This document shows positions 1 through 8,055 of a stretch of 64,000 nucleotides of DNA, piece after piece (position 1 is the first letter of the stretch; each line of letters begins with the position of its first letter). Made by a program: the position numbers and the translations under genes. Below the pieces are notes generated by a model, which searched no databases, was not told where the DNA came from, and was given only the letters and a program-made list of their open reading frames with translations. The stretch is from Hyphomonadaceae bacterium (GTDB lineage Bacteria > Pseudomonadota > Alphaproteobacteria > Caulobacterales > Aquidulcibacteraceae), in assembly GCA_019753175.1 (NCBI GenBank), contig JAIELK010000019.1, positions 62,001-126,000 of the forward strand, given 5' to 3'.

Positions 1-208
1 CCATGAAAATCCAGGGGTGGAAGCCGAAGAATGCGCTGAGGTCAGCGGTTCGCGCTTCGAAGAAGCCGCCGATTTGAAATGTGAACAGCCCGATCGAGAA
101 CAGGAACACCGCGGCGAACACGTAGGCCGTCGGCGTGGTGACATAGGACAGCAGCTCGCGGCGGTAGATCGCAAGCATGCTGGCAAGGCCGGGGCGCTTG
201 GTTTTCAT
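1..208 (-). CDS. ABC-2 type transporter permease, N-terminal part (runs off the window)
   Basis: This is the first 69 codons of a membrane permease that continues beyond the left edge. It opens MKTKRPGLASML, followed by a YRREL motif and a hydrophobic helix (AYVFAAVFLFSIGLF), typical of the GldF/NosY-like ABC-2 permeases in which an amphipathic N-terminus precedes the first membrane span. The ATG overlaps the stop of the ATPase gene by four bases (ATGA), so the two are translationally coupled and should form one exporter. The substrate cannot be told from the sequence; relatives include gliding-motility and multidrug or antibiotic exporters. The family call rests on one helix plus the neighbour. 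Confidence 0.75.
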   Translation of the reverse strand, partial: MKTKRPGLASMLAIYRRELLSYVTTPTAYVFAAVFLFSIGLFTFQIGGFFEARTADLSAFFGFHPWIFM

Positions 209-927
209 ACGCGCTCCTCCTGGCGCGTCAGCGCCGCAAAGGCGCGTTCAAGATCCCCATGCTTTTCGATAAGCGCTTGCGGCGTCGCATCTGCGACGAT
301 TCGGCCCTGATCGATCACGATCGCCCGCGTGCACACTGCCTCCACCTCTTCCAGGCTGTGCGTCGAGATGATGAGCCCGCGCTCTTCACCGAGCTTCCGG
401 ATCAGGTCGCGCACGGCGTGGCGTTGGTTGGGATCGAGCCCGTCCGTGGGCTCGTCGAGAATAAGCAGCATGGGATCATGCAGCAGCGCCGCCGCGAGGC
501 CGACGCGTCGACGATAGCCCTTGGACAGCGTGTCGATCGGCCGGTCGATGCTGTCGCCGAGCCGGGCATCCTGTGCGGCGCGGCGAACCGCATGTCGCGC
601 CGCGGTCAGCGTCATGCCTCGCGCCTCCGCGACGAAGCGCAGAAAGCTCCATGGCGTCATCTCCCCGTAGAGAGGCGCGCCCTCCGGCAGATAGCCGACC
701 CGCTCTTGCGCCCGCCGCCGCTCTTGCACGACATCAATGTTGAAAACCTTGATCGCCCCATCGTCCGGCTCAAGATAGCCGGCGATCATGCGCATGGTCG
801 TCGTCTTGCCGGCGCCGTTAGGGCCTAAGAACCCCACGATTTCCCCGACATCGATGGAAAAGGTAACGCCGTCGACCGCGATGCGGCGCCCGAACGCCTT
901 TCGCAGTCCGTCGACTTGCAACAGCAT
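205..927 (-). CDS. ABC transporter ATP-binding protein (ABC-2 exporter type)
   Basis: This is a cytoplasmic ATPase of about 240 residues that powers the partner permease. Visible motifs are Walker A GPNGAGKTTT, the Q-loop region near VGYLPEGAPLYGEMT, an LSKGYRRRVGLA signature in place of LSGGQ, Walker B LLILDEPTDGLDP, and the H-loop STHS. The LSKGYRQR-type signature is characteristic of the CcmA/GldA exporter subfamily. The frame is open upstream to position 1026, but those 33 residues are low-complexity and do not resemble the family, so I start at the ATG whose product begins MLLQVDGLRKAFG. Its stop overlaps the permease start. Family call is firm; substrate is unknown. Confidence 0.9.
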   Translation of the reverse strand: MLLQVDGLRKAFGRRIAVDGVTFSIDVGEIVGFLGPNGAGKTTTMRMIAGYLEPDDGAIKVFNIDVVQERRRAQERVGYLPEGAPLYGEMTPWSFLRFVAEARGMTLTAARHAVRRAAQDARLGDSIDRPIDTLSKGYRRRVGLAAALLHDPMLLILDEPTDGLDPNQRHAVRDLIRKLGEERGLIISTHSLEEVEAVCTRAIVIDQGRIVADATPQALIEKHGDLERAFAALTRQEERV

Positions 928-1391
928 GTGGAGAACACCACCCCGGACCAAAAAACGAGCGCTGCTCTTAGGGTGATTTCCGGCGCTTTGCCACCCAAAA
1001 CCGGGCTCAAAAGCGAATCGCCGCACGCGATTCCAGCACCTCTTTAGAGAGTGCTAAGAGCCTCCGTCGCCCAGGGCGCCAGCCACAAGACCAGTCGCGC
1101 ATACGGCGCAATCAAACGCGCGCGCTTGAATCTACACGGCTTTCGCGTGCAATTTGCTATCCATGGTGAGAGTGAAGTGTGACCGGCCGAAGCGCGCACC
1201 CGGGGGGCTGGGGGGGCTGATGGATACCGGGAGCGGCAATTCTCCGGCCGGTCACAATGCTAAGCTTGCGCTTGCTTGCGGCGAGAGCAAGCAGAAAAGC
1301 AGGCGAAATGCCGACCTCATCCCATTTGTAATGATGGGTATGGTTGTGTTCGCAGTGCTTCCACAAGTTGTTCACAGTGCAACCGGGCGTC
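928..1391. other. Divergent intergenic region, no gene recognised
   Basis: These 464 bases separate the divergently transcribed ATPase and DUF2794 genes and should hold both promoters. Open frames here on both strands have no family resemblance and overlap each other antisense. The notable content is a 12-bp inverted repeat (1178-1189 and 1245-1256) enclosing two long G-runs. I could not identify a confident promoter hexamer pair. Confidence 0.6.
1178..1256. repeat. 12-bp inverted repeat enclosing G-runs
   Basis: TGTGACCGGCCG at 1178-1189 is the exact reverse complement of CGGCCGGTCACA at 1245-1256. The 55-base spacer carries runs of six and seven G separated by CT, then GGG, so on the + strand it has G-quadruplex potential inside a possible long-stem hairpin. 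It lies between two divergent genes. It could be a bivalent operator, a cruciform, or chance; the function is unknown. Confidence 0.5.
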
Positions 1392-1709
1392 ATGAACATG
1401 AGTTCAGGCAAAGTATTCTTTGAGCGCACTGAGTTCGACCGCTTGTTGCGCTTCTATGGCTACATGGTCGCCGCCGGCGAGTGGCGCGATTACGCGCTCG
1501 ATGCTCTCGCCGATCGGGCCGTATTCAGCGTCTATCGACGCGCCAGCGAGGCCCCGCTCTATCAGATCGAGAAACGTCCGGGCGAAACCCAGAAGCAAGG
1601 CGCCTACAGCGTTCGGGCCATGGACGGGCGCGTGCTTCGCCGCGGCCACGACCTTGAGCGAGTCCTTGCGGTGTTGTGGCCGGCGCGCGTGCAGGCCGTG
1701 TCAGACTAA
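1392..1709 (+). CDS. DUF2794 family protein
   Basis: This is a small cytoplasmic protein of 105 residues. The core FDRLLRFYGYMVAAGEWRDYA, continuing through RAVFSVYRRASEAPLY, IEKRPG and KQGAYSV to RGHDLERVL near the end, matches the alphaproteobacterial DUF2794 family, which is of unknown function. The family usually starts a few residues before the VFFER-type strand, so I place the start at the ATG at 1392 (another ATG follows at 1398) and not at 1344, which would add an unrelated Cys-rich tail. It ends just before a strong hairpin terminator. No partner gene is adjacent on the same strand. Confidence 0.85.
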   Translation: MNMSSGKVFFERTEFDRLLRFYGYMVAAGEWRDYALDALADRAVFSVYRRASEAPLYQIEKRPGETQKQGAYSVRAMDGRVLRRGHDLERVLAVLWPARVQAVSD

Positions 1710-1713
1710 CTAA

Positions 1714-1739
1714 AACGCCCCGGCTTTCGCCGGGGCGTT
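1714..1739. terminator. Bidirectional rho-independent terminator
   Basis: An 11-bp perfect stem (AACGCCCCGGC, loop TTTC, GCCGGGGCGTT) lies between the convergent DUF2794 and Bax-inhibitor-like genes. T-rich sequence follows on the minus strand (TTTTAGTT counting the end of the stem) and a weaker GGTTTAG on the plus strand, so it can serve both genes. Confidence 0.85.
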
Positions 1740-1765
1740 GGTTTAGCTCAGTTCCTCGCGCCCAC

Positions 1766-2518
1766 CTATTCGCGCGACGACAGCAGCGTCAGGAAGAACC
1801 GGAACAGGTTCACGAAGGTGATGTAGAGGTTCAGCGCGCCAAACGTGGTCGCGACCGACATCGCCCGTTGATCGCCGCCGATGTCGTAGTACATGTACTT
1901 CAGCTGCTGGGTTTCCCAGGCGGTGATGCCGGAGAACAGCAGCACGCCGACGATGCTGATGATGAACGAGAAGTTCTCGATCGGCACGCCGGTGAAGGCG
2001 GCGAAACCGAAATTCACCAGCGAGGCGATCACCAGGCCCCACACGCCCATGATCAGGAACGTGCCCCAACCGGAGAGGTCCTTCTTGGTCGTGTAGCCCC
2101 ACAGCGACAACGCGCCGAAGGTGGCCGATGTCACCAGGAACGCCTTGACAATGTCCATCATGCCGCCCGCGCGGCCGGCATACATCATCAGCGTCGCGCC
2201 GAGGCCGATGCCGATCAGGCCGACAATCGACCAATACAGCAGGTTCGCGCCCGTCGGCGACGGATTACGCATCGCGAACATCGAAATGAAGATCAGCGCC
2301 AGCGGGCCGAACATCACGACGTAGAGCATCGGCGTCATGAAGAAGAACTGCCGCAGCGGCTCGATCGCGACCGACGCATAGGCAAGGCCGGCCGAAACCG
2401 CCAAGCCGAGCGCCATCTTGTTATAAACGCCAAGCATGAAAGCCCGGAGCCCGGCGTCGACCGCCATGTCCGCGCGCCCGACCGGCGCGGAACGAGCGTG
2501 GGCGTGGTAGTCGCTCAT
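1766..2518 (-). CDS. Bax inhibitor-1/YccA family membrane protein
   Basis: This is an integral inner-membrane protein of 250 residues with about seven hydrophobic helices. The N-terminal RAFMLGVYNKMALGLAVSAG, central LLYWSIVGLIGIGLG and C-terminal LFSGITAWETQQLKYMYY followed by LNLYITFVNLFRFFL are hallmarks of bacterial BI-1/YccA/YbhL proteins. YccA is known as a modulator of the FtsH membrane protease, and BsYetJ is a pH-gated calcium leak channel; which activity applies here is unknown. A strong Shine-Dalgarno (AAGGAGGG) precedes the ATG. The gene faces the PBP1A gene across a 217-bp divergent promoter region. Confidence 0.93.
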   Translation of the reverse strand: MSDYHAHARSAPVGRADMAVDAGLRAFMLGVYNKMALGLAVSAGLAYASVAIEPLRQFFFMTPMLYVVMFGPLALIFISMFAMRNPSPTGANLLYWSIVGLIGIGLGATLMMYAGRAGGMMDIVKAFLVTSATFGALSLWGYTTKKDLSGWGTFLIMGVWGLVIASLVNFGFAAFTGVPIENFSFIISIVGVLLFSGITAWETQQLKYMYYDIGGDQRAMSVATTFGALNLYITFVNLFRFFLTLLSSRE

Positions 2519-2735
2519 TAACTCAACCCTCCTTGTCGCCTGAAAATCTAGTGCGACACTGCGTATATGGCTGCATCGCTGCGGCCTCGCAAGACGAACC
2601 GAAACATGGCGATGTTGCCGAAATGTGCCTGGAGCCCAGAAATAAATTTGCTAAATGAGCGCTATCGGTGCGGCGCTGGTCAAAACCCGGCTGCGGTACG
2701 AATCGCGCTAACAGCGCGGGCGGAGGATCAGCCGC

Positions 2736-5036
2736 TTGGTGGGTGACCAGGACGAGACCGGGCCGGGGCAAACGCCCGCGACGCCCACGGAGCCGGCGCA
2801 GTCGGCGGCTCCGGCTGAGCCGCCCCCCACAGGCGACGGCGAGATGGCGCGCGAGCACGGCGCGCCGGTGGAAGACCTGCCGCCGAACTACTTTCGCGCC
2901 GCCGGCGATCCGGTGGAGCCGGAGGACGCGCCCCCGCCGACGCGGCTGCAGCGCCTGAAAGCGCGCGCCGCCGAGTTCGCACGGCAGGCGCGCGCTGAGA
3001 TAGAGCCCAAGTGGGTGGCGTTCGCGGGTGCGGCAAGGGGCTTTGGAATCGAACTCTGGCGCAGATTGCGCGGCATCAAGCACCCACGCAGCGTGCGTGA
3101 AGCGGCCGTCTGGAGCGGGTGGCTTGCCGCCCTTGCCGCAACCGCCGCCATTGGTTTCTTCTTCTTTGTCACCTGGGGCATGCCCTCCACCGACGACCTC
3201 TGGGAGGCCCGCCAAGGGCAAAGCATCACCTTCCTTGACCGCAACGGTCACGTCATTCTGCGCGAGGGCGCCCAGAATGCGCCGCCGGTAGAGTTGGCGT
3301 CGCTGCCGCCTTATGTGCCGCAAGCGTTCATCGCCATTGAGGACCGCCGTTTCTACCAGCACCTTGGCGTCGACTTCGAAGGCATGATGCGCGCGGGCGC
3401 GGAGAACATTCGCGCCGGCCGGGTTGTGCAGGGCGGCTCCACCATCACGCAACAGCTGGCGAAGAACCTGTTCCTCACCAACGAACGCTCCTGGCGGCGC
3501 AAGGCGCAAGAGATCATGCTGGCGTTCTGGCTGGAAAGCCGCTTCACCAAGGAAGAAATTCTCGCGCTCTATCTAAGCCGCGTGTACTTCGGCGCCGGCG
3601 CCTACGGCATCGAAGCGGCGGCGGAGCGCTACTTCGACCGCCCAGCGCGCGAACTCACGCTGTTGCAGGCGGCCATGCTAGCGGGCCTCGTGAAAGCGCC
3701 GTCGCGCTTGAATCCTGCAAACCAGGACATCGCCGCCGCCCGCGACCGGGCCGAGGTCGTGCTGAGCGAAATGGTGGCGCTCGAATTCATCAGTCCTGCT
3801 GAGCGCGAAGCGGCGCTCCAGGAGGAACTTCGAGTCAGCCGGCGAAACCCGGCCGGTGTCTTGAGCTATTACAGGGACTGGATCGATCCGCTGCTCAACG
3901 ACGTGATTGGCCAGCAACGCGACGACTTCATCATCGAAACCACCATCGATATCGCGGCCCATCGCGCCGGCGCGGCTGCCGTCGAGGCCGTACTCGCCGA
4001 GCAAGGCGAAGCGCGCCGCGTCGGCCAAGCAGCGTTGGTCGCGGTTGATGACGAAGGCGGGGTTCGCGCGCTGATCGGCGGCCGTGACTATGACCAGAGC
4101 CAGTTCAATCGCGCCACCCAGGCCCGACGACAGCCCGGTTCGTCCTTCAAGTTCTTCATCTATCTCGCCGCGATGGAGAATGGGCTCACGCCGTGGAGCA
4201 TACGCGAAGACGCACCCGTCACAATTTCGATCCCTGGACAGCCGGACTGGAGCCCTGGCAATTATGAAGATGAGTTCCACGGCGCCGTGTCGCTCACCAG
4301 CGCCTTTGCCAACTCGTTCAATATGGTGGCCATCCGCATCAACAACGAGGTCGGCGGCGATCGCGTGATCGATGCGGCGCGCCGCCTGGGCGTCGCCTCA
4401 CCGCTGCACAATTACCATTCGCTGGCGCTTGGCGCACAAGAAGTGACGCTGCTCGAAATGGTGGCCGCATACGGCGCAATGGCGGCGGACGGATACCGCG
4501 TCGAGCCGCACGGCGTCACCCGCATCCGCCGCGCCAACAACGGCGAAACGATGTGGAGCTGGCGTCCTCAACACCGCGAACGCGTAATCGAGGAGCGGCC
4601 GTTCCGTTACATGAACATGCTCATGCGCCGCGTCGTCGATGCGGGCACCGGCACACGTGCGCGTATTCGCGGACGCGACGTCGGCGGCAAAACCGGCACC
4701 GGCAACGATTATCGCGATGCTTGGTTCGTCGGCTTCACCCCGGGCCTCGTCGCCGGCGTGTGGGTCGGGAACGACAATTTCACTACTACGGCGCGCGTCA
4801 CAGGCGGCTCGCTGCCGGCCGACATCTGGGCCCGCTTCATGCCGGTCGCCCTGCGGGACACGCCGGTGGTCGCCATGGAGATGCCGCGCGACGAAGACTA
4901 CGACGAGGGCTTGCCCGACCCCTCGCTGGAAGCCCTCACCGCGGTCGGCGCGCCGATCGGCGCAATAGTCGGACCGAAGCCGACGCCGCCGGACGACAAT
5001 CAGGATCGCTCGTTGGACTTCGGCCCCGAGGGCTAA
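2736..5036 (+). CDS. mrcA: Penicillin-binding protein 1A, bifunctional transglycosylase/transpeptidase
   Basis: This class A PBP polymerises lipid II glycan strands and crosslinks peptides in the periplasm. A proline-rich cytoplasmic tail of about 130 residues precedes a membrane anchor (about 130-150). The GT51 domain carries the catalytic Glu in IEDRRFYQH (about 201) and GGSTITQQLAKN. The transpeptidase domain has the nucleophile motif SSFK (about 468), SFN (about 527) and KTGTG (about 651). The start is non-ATG: TTG at 2736 lies nine bases after GGAGG, and a GTG follows at 2739. It is one of two PBP1A genes in the window; this one is shorter and has no clear OB insert. Its TAA shares bases with the stop of the convergent protease gene. 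Confidence 0.92.
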   Translation: MVGDQDETGPGQTPATPTEPAQSAAPAEPPPTGDGEMAREHGAPVEDLPPNYFRAAGDPVEPEDAPPPTRLQRLKARAAEFARQARAEIEPKWVAFAGAARGFGIELWRRLRGIKHPRSVREAAVWSGWLAALAATAAIGFFFFVTWGMPSTDDLWEARQGQSITFLDRNGHVILREGAQNAPPVELASLPPYVPQAFIAIEDRRFYQHLGVDFEGMMRAGAENIRAGRVVQGGSTITQQLAKNLFLTNERSWRRKAQEIMLAFWLESRFTKEEILALYLSRVYFGAGAYGIEAAAERYFDRPARELTLLQAAMLAGLVKAPSRLNPANQDIAAARDRAEVVLSEMVALEFISPAEREAALQEELRVSRRNPAGVLSYYRDWIDPLLNDVIGQQRDDFIIETTIDIAAHRAGAAAVEAVLAEQGEARRVGQAALVAVDDEGGVRALIGGRDYDQSQFNRATQARRQPGSSFKFFIYLAAMENGLTPWSIREDAPVTISIPGQPDWSPGNYEDEFHGAVSLTSAFANSFNMVAIRINNEVGGDRVIDAARRLGVASPLHNYHSLALGAQEVTLLEMVAAYGAMAADGYRVEPHGVTRIRRANNGETMWSWRPQHRERVIEERPFRYMNMLMRRVVDAGTGTRARIRGRDVGGKTGTGNDYRDAWFVGFTPGLVAGVWVGNDNFTTTARVTGGSLPADIWARFMPVALRDTPVVAMEMPRDEDYDEGLPDPSLEALTAVGAPIGAIVGPKPTPPDDNQDRSLDFGPEG

Positions 5037-5770
5037 CGGGCCAGGCCAACGGCGTGCAGCCCGCACCCGTGTTCCTGCAGCCAAACGCGGCCACGCTCGT
5101 AATCCCGAACGCAACAGCGCACGTGCCCCCAGAACCGGCGCGAATGGTTCATTTCCTTCAAGTGCGCCACTTCGTGCGCAGCGAGGTAGTCGAGCGCGAA
5201 AGGCGGCGCCAGCACGATGCGCCAGGCGAACGACAACACGCCCTCCACATTGCATGAGCCCCAGCGCGAGCGCAGTTCCTTCACTTGCAGACGCCGCGGG
5301 GTCACGCCGAGCGTGGCGGCATGCACCGCGACCCGCACGGCAAGATCTTGGCGCGCTTGATCCTTGAAGAAGCGCAAGAGCCGGGATTCGAAAAGCGCCG
5401 GATCGGGCGCAGGCGCAACGAGGCGCGGCACATCATCCGCCTCAATCCGCGGCGCGCCGCGCCCGTGCTCGTACATCAGCAGATGTGGAACCCCACGCAG
5501 CGGCACAACCGCGCCCGGAGCGAGCAGCACGCCCTGCGGCAGGCGCGCCAGCTCGCTTGCGATCCACCCGGCGCGCTCGGCGGCGAATTGCACGGCCTGT
5601 CTCAACGCCCGCCTCGACGGCGCCGTTGCAACGGCTTCGCGCCGCACGGGGTCGATGCGCACGGACACGCGCCGCGCGCGCCGGTTTACGACCAACTTCA
5701 CCGCAACGCGGCGACCATCGATCGTTTCGACTTCGGTATGTGTTGGCGCGTCACGCGAATCGATACGCAT
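5033..5770 (-). CDS. SprT-like zinc metallopeptidase (YgjP/DUF45, M48-like)
   Basis: This is a predicted soluble protein of 245 residues. It has the DUF45/YgjP signature: RRARRVSVRIDP near the N-terminus, LRSRWGSCN in the middle, and the zinc site AAHEVAHLKEMNHSRRFW (HExxH) near the C-terminus, with a downstream His in the NHS motif positioned as the third ligand. YgjP-type proteins are stand-alone wss/SprT-like metallopeptidases; the physiological substrate is not established. No signal peptide is visible. Its TAG and the TAA of the PBP1A gene overlap in the tetranucleotide CTAA at 5033-5036. Confidence 0.88.
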   Translation of the reverse strand: MRIDSRDAPTHTEVETIDGRRVAVKLVVNRRARRVSVRIDPVRREAVATAPSRRALRQAVQFAAERAGWIASELARLPQGVLLAPGAVVPLRGVPHLLMYEHGRGAPRIEADDVPRLVAPAPDPALFESRLLRFFKDQARQDLAVRVAVHAATLGVTPRRLQVKELRSRWGSCNVEGVLSFAWRIVLAPPFALDYLAAHEVAHLKEMNHSRRFWGHVRCCVRDYERGRVWLQEHGCGLHAVGLAR

Positions 5771-5834
5771 GCGTGCAGAGTCTCATAGCGCCGTGCGCGC
5801 CCCAAGGCTTGCGCGCTGCCCGTGCGGAATCGAA

Positions 5835-7136
5835 TCAATGGCTTTCGCCAACCAACCGCAGGCGTTGCCGCTGCAGCCGCGCGCGTGACGCCGCCGACTG
5901 AAATTCGCGCATGAAGCTCCGCACACGCGGATAAATCTCGGTGCGGAAGCGACGGCCGCTGAACACGCCGTAATGGCCGACGCCGGCCTGAATATAGTCT
6001 CGCTGCATGGCGTCTGGAATGTTGCTGCAAAGCGCGTGCGCCGCTTGCGTCTGGCCGATGCCGGAAATGTCGTCGTTTTCGCCTTCAATGGTCAGCAGCG
6101 CGGTGCGCGTGATCGCTTTCGGATCGACGCGCTCTCCGCGATGGAAAAATTCGCCGTTCGCGAGCGAATAGCGCTGAAACACGTCGACGAGCGTCTGCGT
6201 GTAAAATTCCTCGGTGAGATCCATGACCGCAAGATACTCGTCGTAGAACTCGCGATGCTTGTCAGCGCTGTCGCCATCGCCTTTGATCAGATTCTGAAAA
6301 TAGGAGTGATGCGCGTCGACGTGGCGAGACAGGTTCATGCCCATAAAACTGGCGAGTTGCAGAAAGCCAGGATAAACGCGACGGAACGCGCCGGGATAAA
6401 TGGCCGGCACGGTGTGGATCATGTTCTTCTGAAACCACTCGATGTCGCGCTGTTCAGCGAGCAGGTTGGGCGCCGTCGGCGACCTGCGCGCATCGATCGG
6501 CGAACCCATGATGGTCATGGTCGCCGGGGTGCAAGGATCGTCTTCTGCCGCCATCAGCGACACGGCCGCGAGCACGGCCGGGCCGGGTTGGCACACGGCG
6601 ACGATGTGCGTGTCAGGCCCGAGCGCGCGCAGCATGCCCAGCAGGTGGTCGACATAGTCGTTGAGATCGAAGCGCCCGGCCAACAGCGGCGCCATTCGCG
6701 CATCATTCCAATCGGTGATGTAAACGTCGTGCTCAGGCAGAAAGGCCTCGACCGTGCTGCGCAGCAAGGTCGCGTAGTGGCCTGACATCGGCGCCGCCAA
6801 CAGCACCGTTGGATCGGTCCGCTCGCCACGCGCCTCGCGAAGCGCACCGGGATCGCGCGCGAAGTGGATCATGTTGCACCAAGGCGTCGACCAAGCCACC
6901 GTCGGCGTGACCGGCACATCGATGCCCCCGACGCGAGTCGTCGGCAGCCGCCACTCTGGTTTCCGGTAGCGCCGCGTTACCGACTCGAACAAGTCGGACG
7001 CCGCCGCAGCAGCGCGCGCCATATCGGTGTTGGACAGCGGATTGAACGGCGAGCGCAGCACGCTGGCCTGCATCATCGCGGCGAAGCGCAACGGGGCCAT
7101 AGACAAGTGGCCCAACTCATAGAGTGAATAAAGCAT
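5835..7136 (-). CDS. phaZ: Intracellular polyhydroxybutyrate depolymerase
   Basis: This 433-residue enzyme mobilises stored PHB granules in the cytoplasm. It belongs to the PhaZ family with a catalytic Cys: the nucleophile elbow is VCQPGPAV, in place of the usual GxSxG lipase box. Further family blocks are LLAAPMSGHYATLLR, VYITDWNDAR, YVDHLLGML, MGSPIDAR, and GVGHYGVFSGRRF holding the catalytic His. The start is the ATG at 7136 (MLYSLYELGH), preceded by an AGAGG Shine-Dalgarno; an upstream in-frame ATG adds 12 residues not found in relatives. No PHB synthase or phasin gene is nearby. Confidence 0.9.
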   Translation of the reverse strand: MLYSLYELGHLSMAPLRFAAMMQASVLRSPFNPLSNTDMARAAAAASDLFESVTRRYRKPEWRLPTTRVGGIDVPVTPTVAWSTPWCNMIHFARDPGALREARGERTDPTVLLAAPMSGHYATLLRSTVEAFLPEHDVYITDWNDARMAPLLAGRFDLNDYVDHLLGMLRALGPDTHIVAVCQPGPAVLAAVSLMAAEDDPCTPATMTIMGSPIDARRSPTAPNLLAEQRDIEWFQKNMIHTVPAIYPGAFRRVYPGFLQLASFMGMNLSRHVDAHHSYFQNLIKGDGDSADKHREFYDEYLAVMDLTEEFYTQTLVDVFQRYSLANGEFFHRGERVDPKAITRTALLTIEGENDDISGIGQTQAAHALCSNIPDAMQRDYIQAGVGHYGVFSGRRFRTEIYPRVRSFMREFQSAASRARLQRQRLRLVGESH

Positions 7137-7263
7137 ACCGCCTCTTCGCTGCACTGCAGCAGAACTCCCCAAGCCCTAAGGATAGTGCCGACCTCGCGCT
7201 TTCCAACAAGCTAATGTCGCTTGGCGGGCGAGTTTGGCGCCACTCCATTGACTTGACGTAGCG

Positions 7264-7977
7264 TCAGCGTGTGCTGCGCTCCAGTCCAGCGGCGATGCAG
7301 GCCGAAATGGCGGTGGGCCCGGTCGCGACCATGGGGCTGCGGGGGTCGGCGGGATCGGCGCGCTGCATAGTCGGAATGATGGCCACGGTGCGCCAGTTGC
7401 CGTCGACAATGTAGAGCAGCGAAGAGTGGTCGACATTGTAGACGTTTGCGGCATCCCCCGTCCGGGCGGGCGCGCTGGCGGCGTACACTTGGAACGCCCG
7501 CTTCGCCGCATCGATCTGAGTATCGGACCCAGTCAGCCCGACCAGTCCCGCCGGGAAGCCCGATGTCTGCACATAGGCGCGCATCACCTCTGGCGTGTCG
7601 CGCGCCGGGTCAACGCTGACCAGGATCGTCTGCACGTCATAGCCGCCGGGCTGCGCCAGAGCCTCGGCAAGGGTGTACATCGTCGCCGGACAGACGTCCG
7701 GGCAGTGCGTGAAGCCAAAATAAAGCGCAGCGGGGGTGCCGGCGAAGTCAGCTTCCGTGACGCGGGCGCCATTGCCGTCAACGAGGTCGATGGGGCCGCC
7801 TACGCCATCGGCGTTTTCGAGAATGCAATTGCCCGGCGGGGCCAGCGCCGCTTGTTTTTCGGGGCCCCCGCGTCCCACCAGCAGCAGCGCCGCCGCAGCC
7901 ACCAGACCCGCTAGGCCGAGGGCCGGGATGATCGCGCCCGTAAGGGTTCGCCGGGGCTCTTGCACGGTGTCCTGCAT
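7264..7977 (-). CDS. SCO1/SenC family copper chaperone, thioredoxin fold
   Basis: This is a membrane-anchored periplasmic protein of 237 residues. An N-terminal helix (IIPALGLAGLVAAAALLLV) is followed by a thioredoxin-like domain with the copper-binding CPDVC motif (Cys92 and Cys96), SVDPARDTPEVM, and the distal His in VDHSSLLY (about 184). SCO proteins deliver copper to the CuA/CuB sites of cytochrome c oxidase. It is divergent from the regB gene with a gap of under 80 bases, reproducing the linkage between senC and the redox regulators known in Rhodobacter, where senC instead lies in an operon with regA. Confidence 0.93.
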   Translation of the reverse strand: MQDTVQEPRRTLTGAIIPALGLAGLVAAAALLLVGRGGPEKQAALAPPGNCILENADGVGGPIDLVDGNGARVTEADFAGTPAALYFGFTHCPDVCPATMYTLAEALAQPGGYDVQTILVSVDPARDTPEVMRAYVQTSGFPAGLVGLTGSDTQIDAAKRAFQVYAASAPARTGDAANVYNVDHSSLLYIVDGNWRTVAIIPTMQRADPADPRSPMVATGPTAISACIAAGLERSTR

Positions 7978-8055
7978 TCAGGCGAGCTAGGCGCTCAGCA
8001 CGACTTCGATCAAGGCGACGCAGGCGCGCAGGCGACGCCAAGTTGCATCTGTGTC

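Noticed and set aside
1154-1429. Two small overlapping frames on opposite strands upstream of DUF2794
   Set aside because: No ribosome sites or family resemblance; sequence dominated by G-runs and the inverted repeat.
2523-3509. Minus-strand open frame of 328 codons opposite the first PBP1A gene
   Set aside because: Antisense to conserved PBP1A sequence, no family features.
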